From positions 1 to 44,755 of the forward strand of contig CAJPTC010000022.1 in NCBI GenBank assembly GCA_905373475.1: 44,755 nt of DNA. The letters are read 5' to 3'. The notes under the pieces are model-generated. The model did not search any database, was not told the DNA's origin, and worked only from the letters and a program-made list of their open reading frames with translations. The translations under genes and the position numbers were made by a program. Source of the DNA: Bacteroidia bacterium (GTDB lineage Bacteria; Bacteroidota; Bacteroidia; Bacteroidales; CAJPTX01). Shown one piece after another: positions 26,712 through 35,052 of the stretch (position 1 is the stretch's first letter; each line of letters starts with the position of its first letter).

Positions 26712-28265
26712 CTAGAATGGTATCACATCGCCCCCTGAGATGAGATCTTCTTCAGGATTGCTAGAGGAGGGATAAACTCCTTCAGACTCGTAATTTTGCC
26801 CAGAGTTGAAAGTGGAAGTATCAGGATTATTGTGATCTACCATATCGCCCGTATCGTAAAAGCGAACGTGTGCGGAGTCATAGCTAATAAAAACTGAACC
26901 CACTTCCCCATTTCGGTGCTTAGCTATTATAAGTTCTGCTCTATCTTTCGTTGGGGTAGTATCCTTGAAAGAGCCAATGCCATTCTTCTCAGGACGACTA
27001 ATAAAGAGCACGATGTCGGCATCTTGTTCAATAGCTCCCGACTCACGTAAGTCCGAAAGCAACGGACGGCTAGCCGTGTCTCCAGTTCGTGCATCTACTG
27101 CACGACTCATCTGAGAAAGCGCCAGCACAGGAATATTCAACTCCTTAGCCAGAGCTTTCAGACCACGTGAGATCTTACTCACCTCTTGCTCTCGGTTTCC
27201 ATTTTTTGATGAGGGACTACTAATAAGCTGTAGGTAGTCTATCATCACAATATCAATGTCTCTTTCTGACTTCAAACGGCGGGCTTTGGCACGGATTTCC
27301 CCTATCCCCATACCCGAAGTATCGTCCAGATAAATTTCGGCATGCGAGAGCGTATTCATTGCGGTGAGAAGATGCGCCCAATCAGCATCGGCAAAACGCC
27401 CACTACGCAACACCTTGGCGTCTACCCTAGCTTCCGAGCTTAGAAGACGATTTACAAGCTGCACAGTAGGCATTTCCAAGCTAAAAAAGGCTACCTTTTT
27501 CTTATGCTCTACCGCCATTGTACGTGCCATACTGAGTGCAAAAGCCGTTTTTCCCACCGAAGGACGTGCTGCAAGGATAATAAGGTCGCCTTTCTGCCAA
27601 CCTTGCGTCATAGAATCCAGTTTCAGAAACCCCGTAGGCACGCCGCTAAAACTGGAAGGATCTTTACGTAGATTGTCCAGATTGGCGAAGGCAGCATGAA
27701 GCGCCATTTCCAACGACTGCATCTCGCGCCTCAGCTTGTACTCGTGCAAATCGAACAAACCTTTTTCAGCCTTCTCTAAGATGTCTTCCACGTCTTCGTC
27801 GGACGAATAGGCTGCTGCTTGCGTCTCGCTCGCCCAGCGTATAAGCTCACGCTGCAAATACTTCTGGATAAGTATTTCTACATGCCCTTTCGTATTGGCC
27901 GCCGAAGAAACGAGCATCGTAAGTTCTACAATGCGCGAAACGCCACCAATATCTTTCAGCGTCCCATCGTCACTTAGCGCCTGTGTAACTGTGGCACTAT
28001 CTACAGGCAAACCACGAGCTTGCAATTTCAGGATAGCCTCGTATATCAGCGCATTGCGCCCGTCGTAAAAATGCTCTTTCTGCAAAAACTCATTGACTTC
28101 TCCTGCCAAATTGGGCTCAATGAGCAATGCGCCCAGTACCATCTCCTCAATATCGGTAGCATTAGGAGGCACTCTTGCCCCTTGCAATGAGATAATAGGG
28201 CGCGGTGCAGGTTGTTGCTCTACGCGGGAAAATAATGCCGACTCGCTATTCTTTTCGCTTGCCAT
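26712..28265 (-). CDS. dnaB: Replicative DNA helicase
   Basis: This hexameric helicase unwinds DNA at the replication fork. It has 517 residues with the N-terminal DnaB domain at about 35-140 and a RecA-like core from about 205. Walker A is ARPSVGKT (Lys239), Walker B is IVMIDYLQL, and the motif LSDLRESGAIEQDAD is intact. No intein interrupts these motifs. The C-terminal 60 residues are acidic and Ser/Asn-rich, as usual in Bacteroidota. The gene starts 23 bp after folA and is probably cotranscribed with it. Confidence 0.97.
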   Translation of the reverse strand: MASEKNSESALFSRVEQQPAPRPIISLQGARVPPNATDIEEMVLGALLIEPNLAGEVNEFLQKEHFYDGRNALIYEAILKLQARGLPVDSATVTQALSDDGTLKDIGGVSRIVELTMLVSSAANTKGHVEILIQKYLQRELIRWASETQAAAYSSDEDVEDILEKAEKGLFDLHEYKLRREMQSLEMALHAAFANLDNLRKDPSSFSGVPTGFLKLDSMTQGWQKGDLIILAARPSVGKTAFALSMARTMAVEHKKKVAFFSLEMPTVQLVNRLLSSEARVDAKVLRSGRFADADWAHLLTAMNTLSHAEIYLDDTSGMGIGEIRAKARRLKSERDIDIVMIDYLQLISSPSSKNGNREQEVSKISRGLKALAKELNIPVLALSQMSRAVDARTGDTASRPLLSDLRESGAIEQDADIVLFISRPEKNGIGSFKDTTPTKDRAELIIAKHRNGEVGSVFISYDSAHVRFYDTGDMVDHNNPDTSTFNSGQNYESEGVYPSSSNPEEDLISGGDVIPF

Positions 28266-28288
28266 ACTCTTGTTTTAGCTTTTATGGG

Positions 28289-28804
28289 TTATTTACGCAA
28301 ATAGCGCTCGAAACGGTAACGTATTCCATTTGCCGAAGTCTGCCATTCTGAGGCACTCGCAAGCTCCCATTCCGAAGACAGAAGTTCGCAAGGGAAATAG
28401 GCATCGGCATCAAAAGTAGCATCTATACGTGTGATTAGACACTCCGATACATAAGGGAAAAGGAGTTTGTATATCTGCACTCCGCCTGCAACAAAGAGCT
28501 TCTCAGTATGCTGTAGCAATGCCAAAACATCTGCAACAGAATGTACCACCTCAACGCCCTCTGGGAGCAGAAGTGCATCCTGCGTACTCACTACTACTGT
28601 TTTACGCCCTGGTAAGGGGCGACCAATAGAATCGAAGGTTTTACGCCCCATGAGGAGTGTGCCGCCCATAGTAGTCTTCTTGAAATACGCCAGATCTTCG
28701 GGGAGGTGGCAAAGTAGCTGGTTGTTCTTACCGATCGCATTGTTGCGAGCAAGCGCTACAATAAGAACTAGAGCTGGCGACTGTTTTTCACCATCAAAAG
28801 GCAT
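28289..28804 (-). CDS. folA: Dihydrofolate reductase
   Basis: This enzyme reduces dihydrofolate to tetrahydrofolate with NADPH for thymidylate and purine synthesis. The 171-residue form from ATG 28804 fits the family. The motif HLPEDLAYFKK supplies the active-site acid (Glu36), and MGRKTFDSIGRPLPGR and VAGGVQIYK give the cofactor-binding loops. The residue usually Trp just before this motif (Trp22 in E. coli) is Cys32. A further ATG at 28840 would add 12 residues, but a TATCTTTG element overlaps those codons, so the shorter start is preferred. The gene is followed at 23 bp by dnaB. Confidence 0.93.
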   Translation of the reverse strand: MPFDGEKQSPALVLIVALARNNAIGKNNQLLCHLPEDLAYFKKTTMGGTLLMGRKTFDSIGRPLPGRKTVVVSTQDALLLPEGVEVVHSVADVLALLQHTEKLFVAGGVQIYKLLFPYVSECLITRIDATFDADAYFPCELLSSEWELASASEWQTSANGIRYRFERYLRK

Positions 28805-29046
28805 GGGAATAGCATTGAAGTTTGAACAGCAAAGATACATTTCCCGCTATCATTTGTTGTTCACAGTCTAGCGCTACAACAGAGTCTATTGCCCTTTCTA
28901 GCGCTTTATTTGAATCGCTCCACTCCCAGTATTACCAATGCTGTTATCAATTCTGAGATGGTGGCGGGAACGGTAGGCAACTCAAGCAACCATTTTTTTT
29001 CAACAGACGGTTTTCTTTTCCCGTTTGTTTTACACTTACATAACAT
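28794..29046 (-). pseudogene. Small frameshifted conserved-looking gene
   Basis: The minus strand from ATG 29046 reads 46 residues starting MLCKCKTNGKRK and ending ITALVILGVERFK before TAA 28906. Skipping one base at the AAATAAA run (28905-28911) continues as NKALERAIDSVVALD and on for 37 residues to TGA 28794, overlapping the folA start. Codon use and composition look coding in both parts, and the joined protein of about 83 residues (GKRK, LELP, ELITAL, VERFN) resembles from memory a group of small hypothetical proteins; I cannot name the family. It may be a pseudogene, a sequencing error in a homopolymer, or a case of programmed +1 frameshifting at the stop codon. Confidence 0.5.
28830..28837 (-). 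promoter_or_regulatory. Candidate -7 element for folA-dnaB
   Basis: TATCTTTG is an exact match to TAnnTTTG, 25 bp before ATG 28804. It lies inside the frameshifted gene, so it may be chance. Confidence 0.35.
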
Positions 29047-29116
29047 TGCATCTATCGGTCTCCTAGTAGGCGAAAATGGTGCGCTAAAACGCGCGACAGG
29101 ATATCGATTGGCAACG

Positions 29117-29998
29117 TTATTCTGCCAGTTTGCTGACGACTGACTCTACTAGGCTGTGCATGGCCTGCTCGTAGTTTGTCGTAGCATTGCCATGCGAACG
29201 GTTGTTTATGGCCGTGCAAAAAGTAATAGACTGATGCCCCAACATAGCCGCCAAACCATTGAGAGAGCCCGACTCCATTTCCATATTCACGGCACGCAAG
29301 CCTTTGTAAGTAAAGGTTTGAGCCATCTGCGTAAAGTGCGGGAAATAGGGTTCTAAACGCAACATACGCCCTTGCGGTGCATAAAAGCCTGGCATAGAGA
29401 ACGTCAATCCAAGTTCGCCTAAATAGGCAAAACGTTGCACTAGCTCGGGGGCAGAAGGTACACAATACGGAAGAGGCAATTGGGGTATATGCTCACTGTG
29501 TATGTGCTCTGCAAAACGATTCCGACAATCGTCATCTGCTACAACCTGCATACGTTTGTAGAAATAAGCAAGATCGTCAAAAGCCAAAGAGAGCGAGGTT
29601 ATGAGCGTTGTGCCAGTCGCAATATCGGGCTGAAGCGCTCCAGAAGTTCCAATTCGTAAAAGCTGCAAGGAGCGCGTATGCAAATTGGTAGTTCGTTTCT
29701 TCAGATTGATGTTTGCCAGCGCATCTAGTTCATTGATAACAATGTCTATACACCCCGCACCAATTCCCGTAGATACAACATTAATACGTTGTGCACCACA
29801 AAAGCCCGACACTGAGCGAAACTCCCGATTGTTCGCCAGTGGTTCTACTCGCGTTAGGTGTTCGGTAACCAGATCGATACGTGCAGGATCGCCGACAAGA
29901 ATTATCGTATCTGCCAGTTGCTCAGGGTGCATCCGAAGGTGATATATCGAACCGTCAGGCGCAAGCATCAGCTCGGCATCGGAAAATAAATGTAACAT
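29117..29998 (-). CDS. Nucleoside phosphorylase (uridine phosphorylase-like)
   Basis: This member of the PNP/UDP family splits a nucleoside with phosphate to give the base and ribose-1-phosphate. Visible motifs are VGDPARIDLV (phosphate site), STGIGAGCIDIVINEL, RIGTSGALQPDIATG and NMEMESGSLNGLA (ribose-binding Glu-Met-Glu). Length is 293 residues, longer than E. coli Udp (253) as in Bacteroidales homologues. The family motifs are closest to uridine phosphorylase, but substrate choice is not certain. It lies 5 bp after the hybrid kinase gene and is probably cotranscribed with it. Confidence 0.88.
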   Translation of the reverse strand: MLHLFSDAELMLAPDGSIYHLRMHPEQLADTIILVGDPARIDLVTEHLTRVEPLANNREFRSVSGFCGAQRINVVSTGIGAGCIDIVINELDALANINLKKRTTNLHTRSLQLLRIGTSGALQPDIATGTTLITSLSLAFDDLAYFYKRMQVVADDDCRNRFAEHIHSEHIPQLPLPYCVPSAPELVQRFAYLGELGLTFSMPGFYAPQGRMLRLEPYFPHFTQMAQTFTYKGLRAVNMEMESGSLNGLAAMLGHQSITFCTAINNRSHGNATTNYEQAMHSLVESVVSKLAE

Positions 29999-30003
29999 GA
30001 TGG

Positions 30004-31455
30004 TTATTCGTTTTTAAGTTCGTCGCTCCAGCCTAAAAATTTTGCCACAGTCTGATGGAGTTCTTCCGCGTTAAAGGGTTTGAACAAGTAACCATCCATC
30101 TGCACCGCTTCTATTCGTTCGCGTACTCCTGGTTCTGTAGAGGCCGTCAGCGCAATTATCGGCACTTTCGCACGCGCATCCTTCCTAGCTCTAATGCGCT
30201 CTGTAGCTTGAAAACCATCCATTTCAGGCATACGTATATCCATGAGCACAAGCCCATAATCGTTTTTATCTATCGCCTCCAGAGCCTGTAAGCCCGAATT
30301 TACCACATCCGAATGATAGCCCCAACGGTTCAGGAACTTCTGCACCACCATAACGTTTATCGCATTGTCGTCTACAAGCAACAAACGTGCGCCTTGGTAG
30401 GAAACATATTGTGGCTTCGTGGTCTGCTCCTGTGCAACAGGGGTTCGCTCTCTTTCGATAAGCGGCAAGACAATCGTTACCGTAGTACCTTGGTTCAGTA
30501 CACTCTCTAGCGCAATTGTACCCTTGTGCAGCTCCACAATTTGTTTCGATATGTAAAGCCCGAGCCCGCTCCCCATGGTCATATTTCCCTCAGAGCGTTC
30601 GTAAGGTGCAAAGAGGCGTTTCTGTACATCAGGTGCTATGCCACTCCCCGTATCTATCACCTTTATTTCCAGACTATTGGGCTGTACAGCGGGCGCTATT
30701 TTCACTTCAACAGAGCCTGCACTAGTATGTTTCAACGCATTTGAAATCACGTTTATTAGCACTTGCTCAATACGATGTGCGTCGCCATATATCTGATGCG
30801 GAATGTCTTCACTATAAGAAAACGAGACCGACAGATTGGGGTGAAGAAGCTTGTTGCGATCCACTATTTTCTTTACGATATCGTAGAGATTAAATACATC
30901 TTGCTTCAATTCCATTTTCCCTGCGCTAATGCGCGAGCTGTCTAGCGCGTCACTCAGGAGATTGATAAGCGAGTCAGCTAAACCACGCATAGCATCAATA
31001 TACTGGCGCTGTTCGTCGGAGAGTTGCGTTTGTCCGAGCAATTCTATCATCCCCAAGAGCGCATTGATAGGAGTCCGCGTCTCGTGATTAACAAAATCAA
31101 AAAGCTCACGCAAATCGCTTCTATCCTCCGATTTGGGCTTTTTGTAAGGCGCAAACAGTAAAAGATGTCGCCCTCCAGTAAACACATAGTGAATCACATT
31201 ACAAGAAACTGCGCTACCATCTGCGCAACGACAAGCCAATATACCCGCATGGGGAAGCGGTTCTTGGGGATGTGTTTGCAAGTCCTGCCATAGAGGCGGC
31301 TCTAGAATCTGTTCTGGAGTAGTAGGTGGCGTAGTAACATCAAAGGCAAGAAACTCTATCAGTGCACGCGATATGAATTCTATTCGCTGATTGTCTAGTA
31401 CGAGTAGAAGTAATTGATCTATGTACTTTGTTCTGTTGCTAAAAAGTCCTGACAT
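30004..31455 (-). CDS. Soluble hybrid histidine kinase with receiver domain
   Basis: This 483-residue signalling protein has no membrane segment. The first 110 residues form a likely PAS-type sensor. The kinase shows the H box FVNHETRTPIN (His124), N box with Asn239 (ISNALKH), G1 DTGSGI and G2 GSGLGLYIS. The C-terminal receiver has Asp362/Asp363, phospho-acceptor Asp406 (LMDIRMPEMDG), Thr437 and Lys459, all intact. There is no output domain, so phosphate must pass to another protein. The ATG at 31455 is preferred; a GTG 93 bases upstream precedes a possible -7 element. It is followed at 5 bp by the nucleoside phosphorylase, and a chemoreceptor-like gene with its own terminator lies upstream. 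Confidence 0.92.
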   Translation of the reverse strand: MSGLFSNRTKYIDQLLLLVLDNQRIEFISRALIEFLAFDVTTPPTTPEQILEPPLWQDLQTHPQEPLPHAGILACRCADGSAVSCNVIHYVFTGGRHLLLFAPYKKPKSEDRSDLRELFDFVNHETRTPINALLGMIELLGQTQLSDEQRQYIDAMRGLADSLINLLSDALDSSRISAGKMELKQDVFNLYDIVKKIVDRNKLLHPNLSVSFSYSEDIPHQIYGDAHRIEQVLINVISNALKHTSAGSVEVKIAPAVQPNSLEIKVIDTGSGIAPDVQKRLFAPYERSEGNMTMGSGLGLYISKQIVELHKGTIALESVLNQGTTVTIVLPLIERERTPVAQEQTTKPQYVSYQGARLLLVDDNAINVMVVQKFLNRWGYHSDVVNSGLQALEAIDKNDYGLVLMDIRMPEMDGFQATERIRARKDARAKVPIIALTASTEPGVRERIEAVQMDGYLFKPFNAEELHQTVAKFLGWSDELKNE

Positions 31456-31486
31456 GGCGTATCTATTGCTTTGATGTATTGCCTCG

Positions 31487-31494
31487 TAAAAATA
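31487..31494 (-). promoter_or_regulatory. Candidate -7 element for the hybrid kinase
   Basis: TATTTTTA matches seven of eight positions of TAnnTTTG, 31 bp before ATG 31455. It supports the shorter start for the kinase. Confidence 0.35.
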
Positions 31495-31605
31495 ACGAAA
31501 GCATAGAAAGCAAGGATACAGAGGCACGGATATATCGTTAACCGCCACACAAAGAAAAAACTGTAGGAATGTAATACATAGCGAGCTCTCACATACTGGT
31601 GTTGT

Positions 31606-31635
31606 ACAAAAAAGGGAGCAGCATTAGCCACTCCC
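31606..31635 (-). terminator. Intrinsic terminator of the chemoreceptor gene
   Basis: On the minus strand GGGAGTGGC pairs with GCTGCTCCC (two wobble pairs) over the loop TAAT, followed by six T. It separates the chemoreceptor from the hybrid kinase. Confidence 0.8.
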
Positions 31636-31661
31636 CATGCATACTGTCTTTCTCTGTTTCA

Positions 31662-33554
31662 CTACATCTTGAAGAAGCTCATCTGCTCCCGCATCTCTTT
31701 TACGCGCGATACGATATCATTGCTTTCATTAGAAAGATCGCCAGATGCGGCAGCATTCTGCTGCACATTCGCACTGAGCAAATTGATAGCCTCTACAATT
31801 TGTCCGACAGCATCGGTAATTTGAGCACTACTTGCTTCTAAATCTCCGACGCTCGTCTCAATATTACCCATTGCCCCTTGCAAGCCCTTCAATTCAACCA
31901 GAGTTGCCTGCGAAGCACTCATAGAACTCGTACCTAACTCCTGAATGTTCTTTACCACTTCAGCACTCCGTTCAGCCAACTTCCGAACTTCGGCAGCAAC
32001 TACCGAGAAACCGCGTCCTGCCTCACCTGCGCGTGCAGCCTCTACAGCAGCATTCAGTGCAAGGATATTAGTCTGCGAAGCAATTTCTGAAAGTAAACGT
32101 TCGCTCGTCACAATTTCCGTCAGACGACTATTAGTATCCTCTATGCTTTGTGCTAATGCCTGCAACTTGCTAGCAGCATCTACCGACTCTTTTTTGACCA
32201 ACATGGAAGAAGCCGAGTCGCGCTTACAAATATCTAGCACGCTCGAACACTGCGCCTGTACCTCCTCTGCTGATGCAGCGCCACTGCCCGACAAATCCGC
32301 AATTCCCATGGCAGACGTATTGATGCGCACACTGGTTTCATCCAAGCTCGTAGCCTGCTGTGTCAGCGCCTCTAGCATTGGGCGGAGACGATCTACCATC
32401 TTATTAAAACTCAAAGCGATGTGCCCAATCTCATCGCGCTCGTTATTCACGGTCAGGCGCTCTGTACGCAGATCGCCGTCGGCAATTTGCACAATGCTGT
32501 CTGCCATAACACGCAGAGGCCGCAACAAACGAATGATGAAATAAACAAGCAGCAAAGAAAGCACCAACGAAAGAAGTACCGACAGCGTTATGATAGGCAC
32601 TACTTTCGCATTTACCGAACTATAGGCATCTTTTTTCTTGGCATGAAAGCGAAGAACCACAGGGCGATCGCTGTTCCCTAACAGTAGGGGCACAACCAGA
32701 TCTATTCCATCTCCCTCAGTACTCGTGTAACGTTCGCCAGCGTTGATTTTCTCCCGTTCTGACGGAGTTAAATCGTTTGCAAAATTGGAGAACTCTTTCT
32801 TTTGCTCAGGAGTTGTATTGTCCGATGTAAAAGCAAGTGAAAGCGAAGGACCATAAATAGCCGAGGAAACCAAACCATTCATAGTTTTGACATTCTTCAT
32901 ACGAGATGCCACAAGCCATATTGCAATATCAGCTTGCACAACTCCGACAAAGACGCCGTCGCGCAAAATCGGAGCAGCAATAGTAAACATCGTCGTATCC
33001 ACGGTATTGTTAAACACGAGTTCGCGATACGGCTCTGTGACATACGTCTTGCCCGTCCGCTTAGGGTTAAAGTACCACGAATCGGGGGTGTCTTTCTTGT
33101 AGTTCGATAAGGTATCGTCAAAACGCGCAGTGTGCACAGACTCTCTGCACACATACGGGCAGTAACGCCCCAAATAATTAGAACCTAGCGCGTAACGAAA
33201 CAGAGAATCAGCCCCATCAAACGCATTAGGCTCATAAGCAATCCCCAAACCTAGCACCGACTCAGATTTTGCAACTGCACTAACCAGCATGGGTATTACA
33301 GTTTCACGCATTGCCCGCGGCTGTGGATCGGCGAGCAACTTGGCGGTTGTTTCTACAAGAGTTACACCCTCATTCAAGTCTGTATCAATTTTGGTCTGTA
33401 AATCCACAGCAGCTTTCTCCATCTCCTGCTCCAGATCGCGAATTCCCATCTCGCGCAACTGGAAGTAGGGAAAAAGTACAAGAATGTTTGCAATTACCAG
33501 TACTCCTATTGCAATAGCAAGACCTATCTGCCAACGTAACGACAGCTTACGCAT
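31662..33554 (-). CDS. Methyl-accepting chemotaxis-type receptor with dCache sensor
   Basis: This 630-residue protein has a membrane segment at about 10-30, a periplasmic sensor of about 290 residues with dCache-like features (SWYFNPKR, TYVTEPYRE, VGVVQADI), a second membrane segment at about 319-342, a HAMP domain (343-395) and a coiled-coil signalling domain. The tip hairpin (about 485-530) is canonical: SQTNILALNAAVEAARAGE and GRGFSVVAAEVRKLAERS. Near the sensor's Trp160-Tyr161 the Arg expected for amino-acid-binding dCache domains is Asp158, so the ligand is open. There is no C-terminal CheR pentapeptide. No cheA, cheW, cheR or flagellar gene is in the window. Such receptors normally control a CheA kinase; here the target is unknown. 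Confidence 0.93.
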   Translation of the reverse strand: MRKLSLRWQIGLAIAIGVLVIANILVLFPYFQLREMGIRDLEQEMEKAAVDLQTKIDTDLNEGVTLVETTAKLLADPQPRAMRETVIPMLVSAVAKSESVLGLGIAYEPNAFDGADSLFRYALGSNYLGRYCPYVCRESVHTARFDDTLSNYKKDTPDSWYFNPKRTGKTYVTEPYRELVFNNTVDTTMFTIAAPILRDGVFVGVVQADIAIWLVASRMKNVKTMNGLVSSAIYGPSLSLAFTSDNTTPEQKKEFSNFANDLTPSEREKINAGERYTSTEGDGIDLVVPLLLGNSDRPVVLRFHAKKKDAYSSVNAKVVPIITLSVLLSLVLSLLLVYFIIRLLRPLRVMADSIVQIADGDLRTERLTVNNERDEIGHIALSFNKMVDRLRPMLEALTQQATSLDETSVRINTSAMGIADLSGSGAASAEEVQAQCSSVLDICKRDSASSMLVKKESVDAASKLQALAQSIEDTNSRLTEIVTSERLLSEIASQTNILALNAAVEAARAGEAGRGFSVVAAEVRKLAERSAEVVKNIQELGTSSMSASQATLVELKGLQGAMGNIETSVGDLEASSAQITDAVGQIVEAINLLSANVQQNAAASGDLSNESNDIVSRVKEMREQMSFFKM

Positions 33555-33583
33555 TGTGTGTAATGTTCATTTCTCCGAAGGCG

Positions 33584-33591
33584 CAAAGATA
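33584..33591 (-). promoter_or_regulatory. -7 promoter element for the chemoreceptor gene
   Basis: TATCTTTG is an exact match to TAnnTTTG, 29 bp before the ATG at 33554. No -33 TTTG at the usual spacing was seen. Confidence 0.45.
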
Positions 33592-33807
33592 GACACGCCC
33601 CAATTATTTGCTACACTTCTGATGTACTTCATTTCACTAGCAATAAACGAACGCTTAGCACATTGGTTACACTGGTTGCATTCTGTAGAGCGCTAGTAAA
33701 AAACATGTTACGTCAATGATACTCGGATTTTGGAACGGCATGCGACCTTTTTCTTACCTCATTGGTACACTAATTGTATACAGATGCAATAAAACAAAGG
33801 GGTTTCA

Positions 33808-34920
33808 ATGATTTTCAAAACCAAAAAAGTGGCTTTGTGGCTTATCCTTCTGGCAATTATTTGTTCATTACTTTTTATCGGATGCAGAACTTGGAAAGCT
33901 ACAGGGCGTGCACCACGAGGCGAACGGCTCAAAAAAATGGAACAGCTCCCCTACTTTCAGAACGGGCAGTTTCAGAACCTTGAGCCCACTATAATGCTCA
34001 CTAACAAGAACGGTCTCATCAAAAACCTGTGGAAGTTTCTAGTCACCAAATACCCCGATGGGAAGCCAAAACAGCCAATCCCGTCGATAAAGACAAACCT
34101 TAAGGCACTCGATATCAATCGCGATCTCTATGTATGGCTAGGGCATTCGAGCGTTCTACTCCAACTAGAGGGGAAGCGCTTCTTACTCGATCCTGTGCTC
34201 ACCTACCAACTGCCAGTCACTTTGTTTATGCGCCCGTACAAGGGGGCTGATATCTTTTCGCCAAGCGATTTGCCCGATATAGATTATCTCATCATTACAC
34301 ATGACCACTGGGATCACCTTGACTATGGCACGGTGAAAGCGCTCCGAAAACGCGTAAAAAACGTAGTTTGCGGGATAGGAATGGGAGAAGATTTTGAATT
34401 CTGGGGCTACACCCCAAACCAAATTCACGAAATGGTGTGGAACGACTCTATTGAAATCGCTCCAAACATGTATATACATTGCCTGCCTGCGCGTCATTTT
34501 TCAGGTCGCCTATTCTCGCGCAATGTTACGCTGTGGGCTTCTTACCTGATAGATGGCAAACGACGTATTTTTATTTCAGGCGACGGGGGCTATAGTGATC
34601 GTTTTGCACGATACGGCGAACGTTTCCCCAACATCGATCTTGCCTTCATGGAGAATGGGCAATACAATATGGACTGGCGCTATATACACCTTCTCCCCCA
34701 CCTCCTAACGCAAGCGATAGACGAACTGGGACCCAAACGTGTAATGGCCTATCACAACTCGAAGTTTACACTTGCACGGCATCCTTGGTACGAACCTCTA
34801 GATAGTATCTCAATCAATTCGCAAGGGAAACCATGGGAACTACTCACGCCGCGAATAGGCGAAGTCGTTTACCTTGACGAACACCAAGAGTTCTCAAAAT
34901 GGTGGGAGGAAATAAAATAA
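33808..34920 (+). CDS. Metallo-beta-lactamase-fold lipoprotein, NAPE-PLD/UlaG-like
   Basis: This 370-residue protein begins with a lipoprotein signal ending in LFIGC (Cys26). The +2 residue is Arg and no acidic export motif follows, so a periplasm-facing outer-membrane anchor is expected. The metal motif is HDHWDH (165-170); further ligands are likely the ARHFSGR histidine, the SGDGGYSD aspartate and the YHNSKF histidine. The domain order and the LGHSSVLLQL strand fit the family of N-acylphosphatidylethanolamine phospholipase D and the related L-ascorbate-6-phosphate lactonase. The substrate is not determined; a phospholipid or acylated compound is an inference. It is a single plus-strand gene followed by a shared bidirectional terminator. 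Confidence 0.85.
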   Translation: MIFKTKKVALWLILLAIICSLLFIGCRTWKATGRAPRGERLKKMEQLPYFQNGQFQNLEPTIMLTNKNGLIKNLWKFLVTKYPDGKPKQPIPSIKTNLKALDINRDLYVWLGHSSVLLQLEGKRFLLDPVLTYQLPVTLFMRPYKGADIFSPSDLPDIDYLIITHDHWDHLDYGTVKALRKRVKNVVCGIGMGEDFEFWGYTPNQIHEMVWNDSIEIAPNMYIHCLPARHFSGRLFSRNVTLWASYLIDGKRRIFISGDGGYSDRFARYGERFPNIDLAFMENGQYNMDWRYIHLLPHLLTQAIDELGPKRVMAYHNSKFTLARHPWYEPLDSISINSQGKPWELLTPRIGEVVYLDEHQEFSKWWEEIK

Positions 34921-34949
34921 GGATGCTCTATACGTCGGTAGCATCGATA

Positions 34950-34985
34950 AAAAATAGGGCGAACTTTCGGAGGGAGGTTCGCCTT
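34950..34985. terminator. Bidirectional intrinsic terminator between convergent genes
   Basis: AGGGCGAAC (34956-34964) pairs with GTTCGCCTT (34977-34985) across a 12-base loop. On the minus strand it is followed by TATTTTTTA; on the plus strand by TATTTG. It serves the AAA/nuclease pair and probably the lipoprotein gene. Confidence 0.8.
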
Positions 34986-35052
34986 ATTTGAATCATTCTC
35001 TCTTAAGATAGAGAGCCTATTTACAAACGGTAGGAAATGTAATTATAGAGGG

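Noticed and set aside
26712..28265. Intein in DnaB
   Set aside because: Length is normal and all helicase motifs are continuous.
28889..29143. Plus-strand 84-residue open frame between folA and the nucleoside phosphorylase
   Set aside because: It is antisense to a better minus-strand candidate (28794-29046) and overlaps the end of the phosphorylase.
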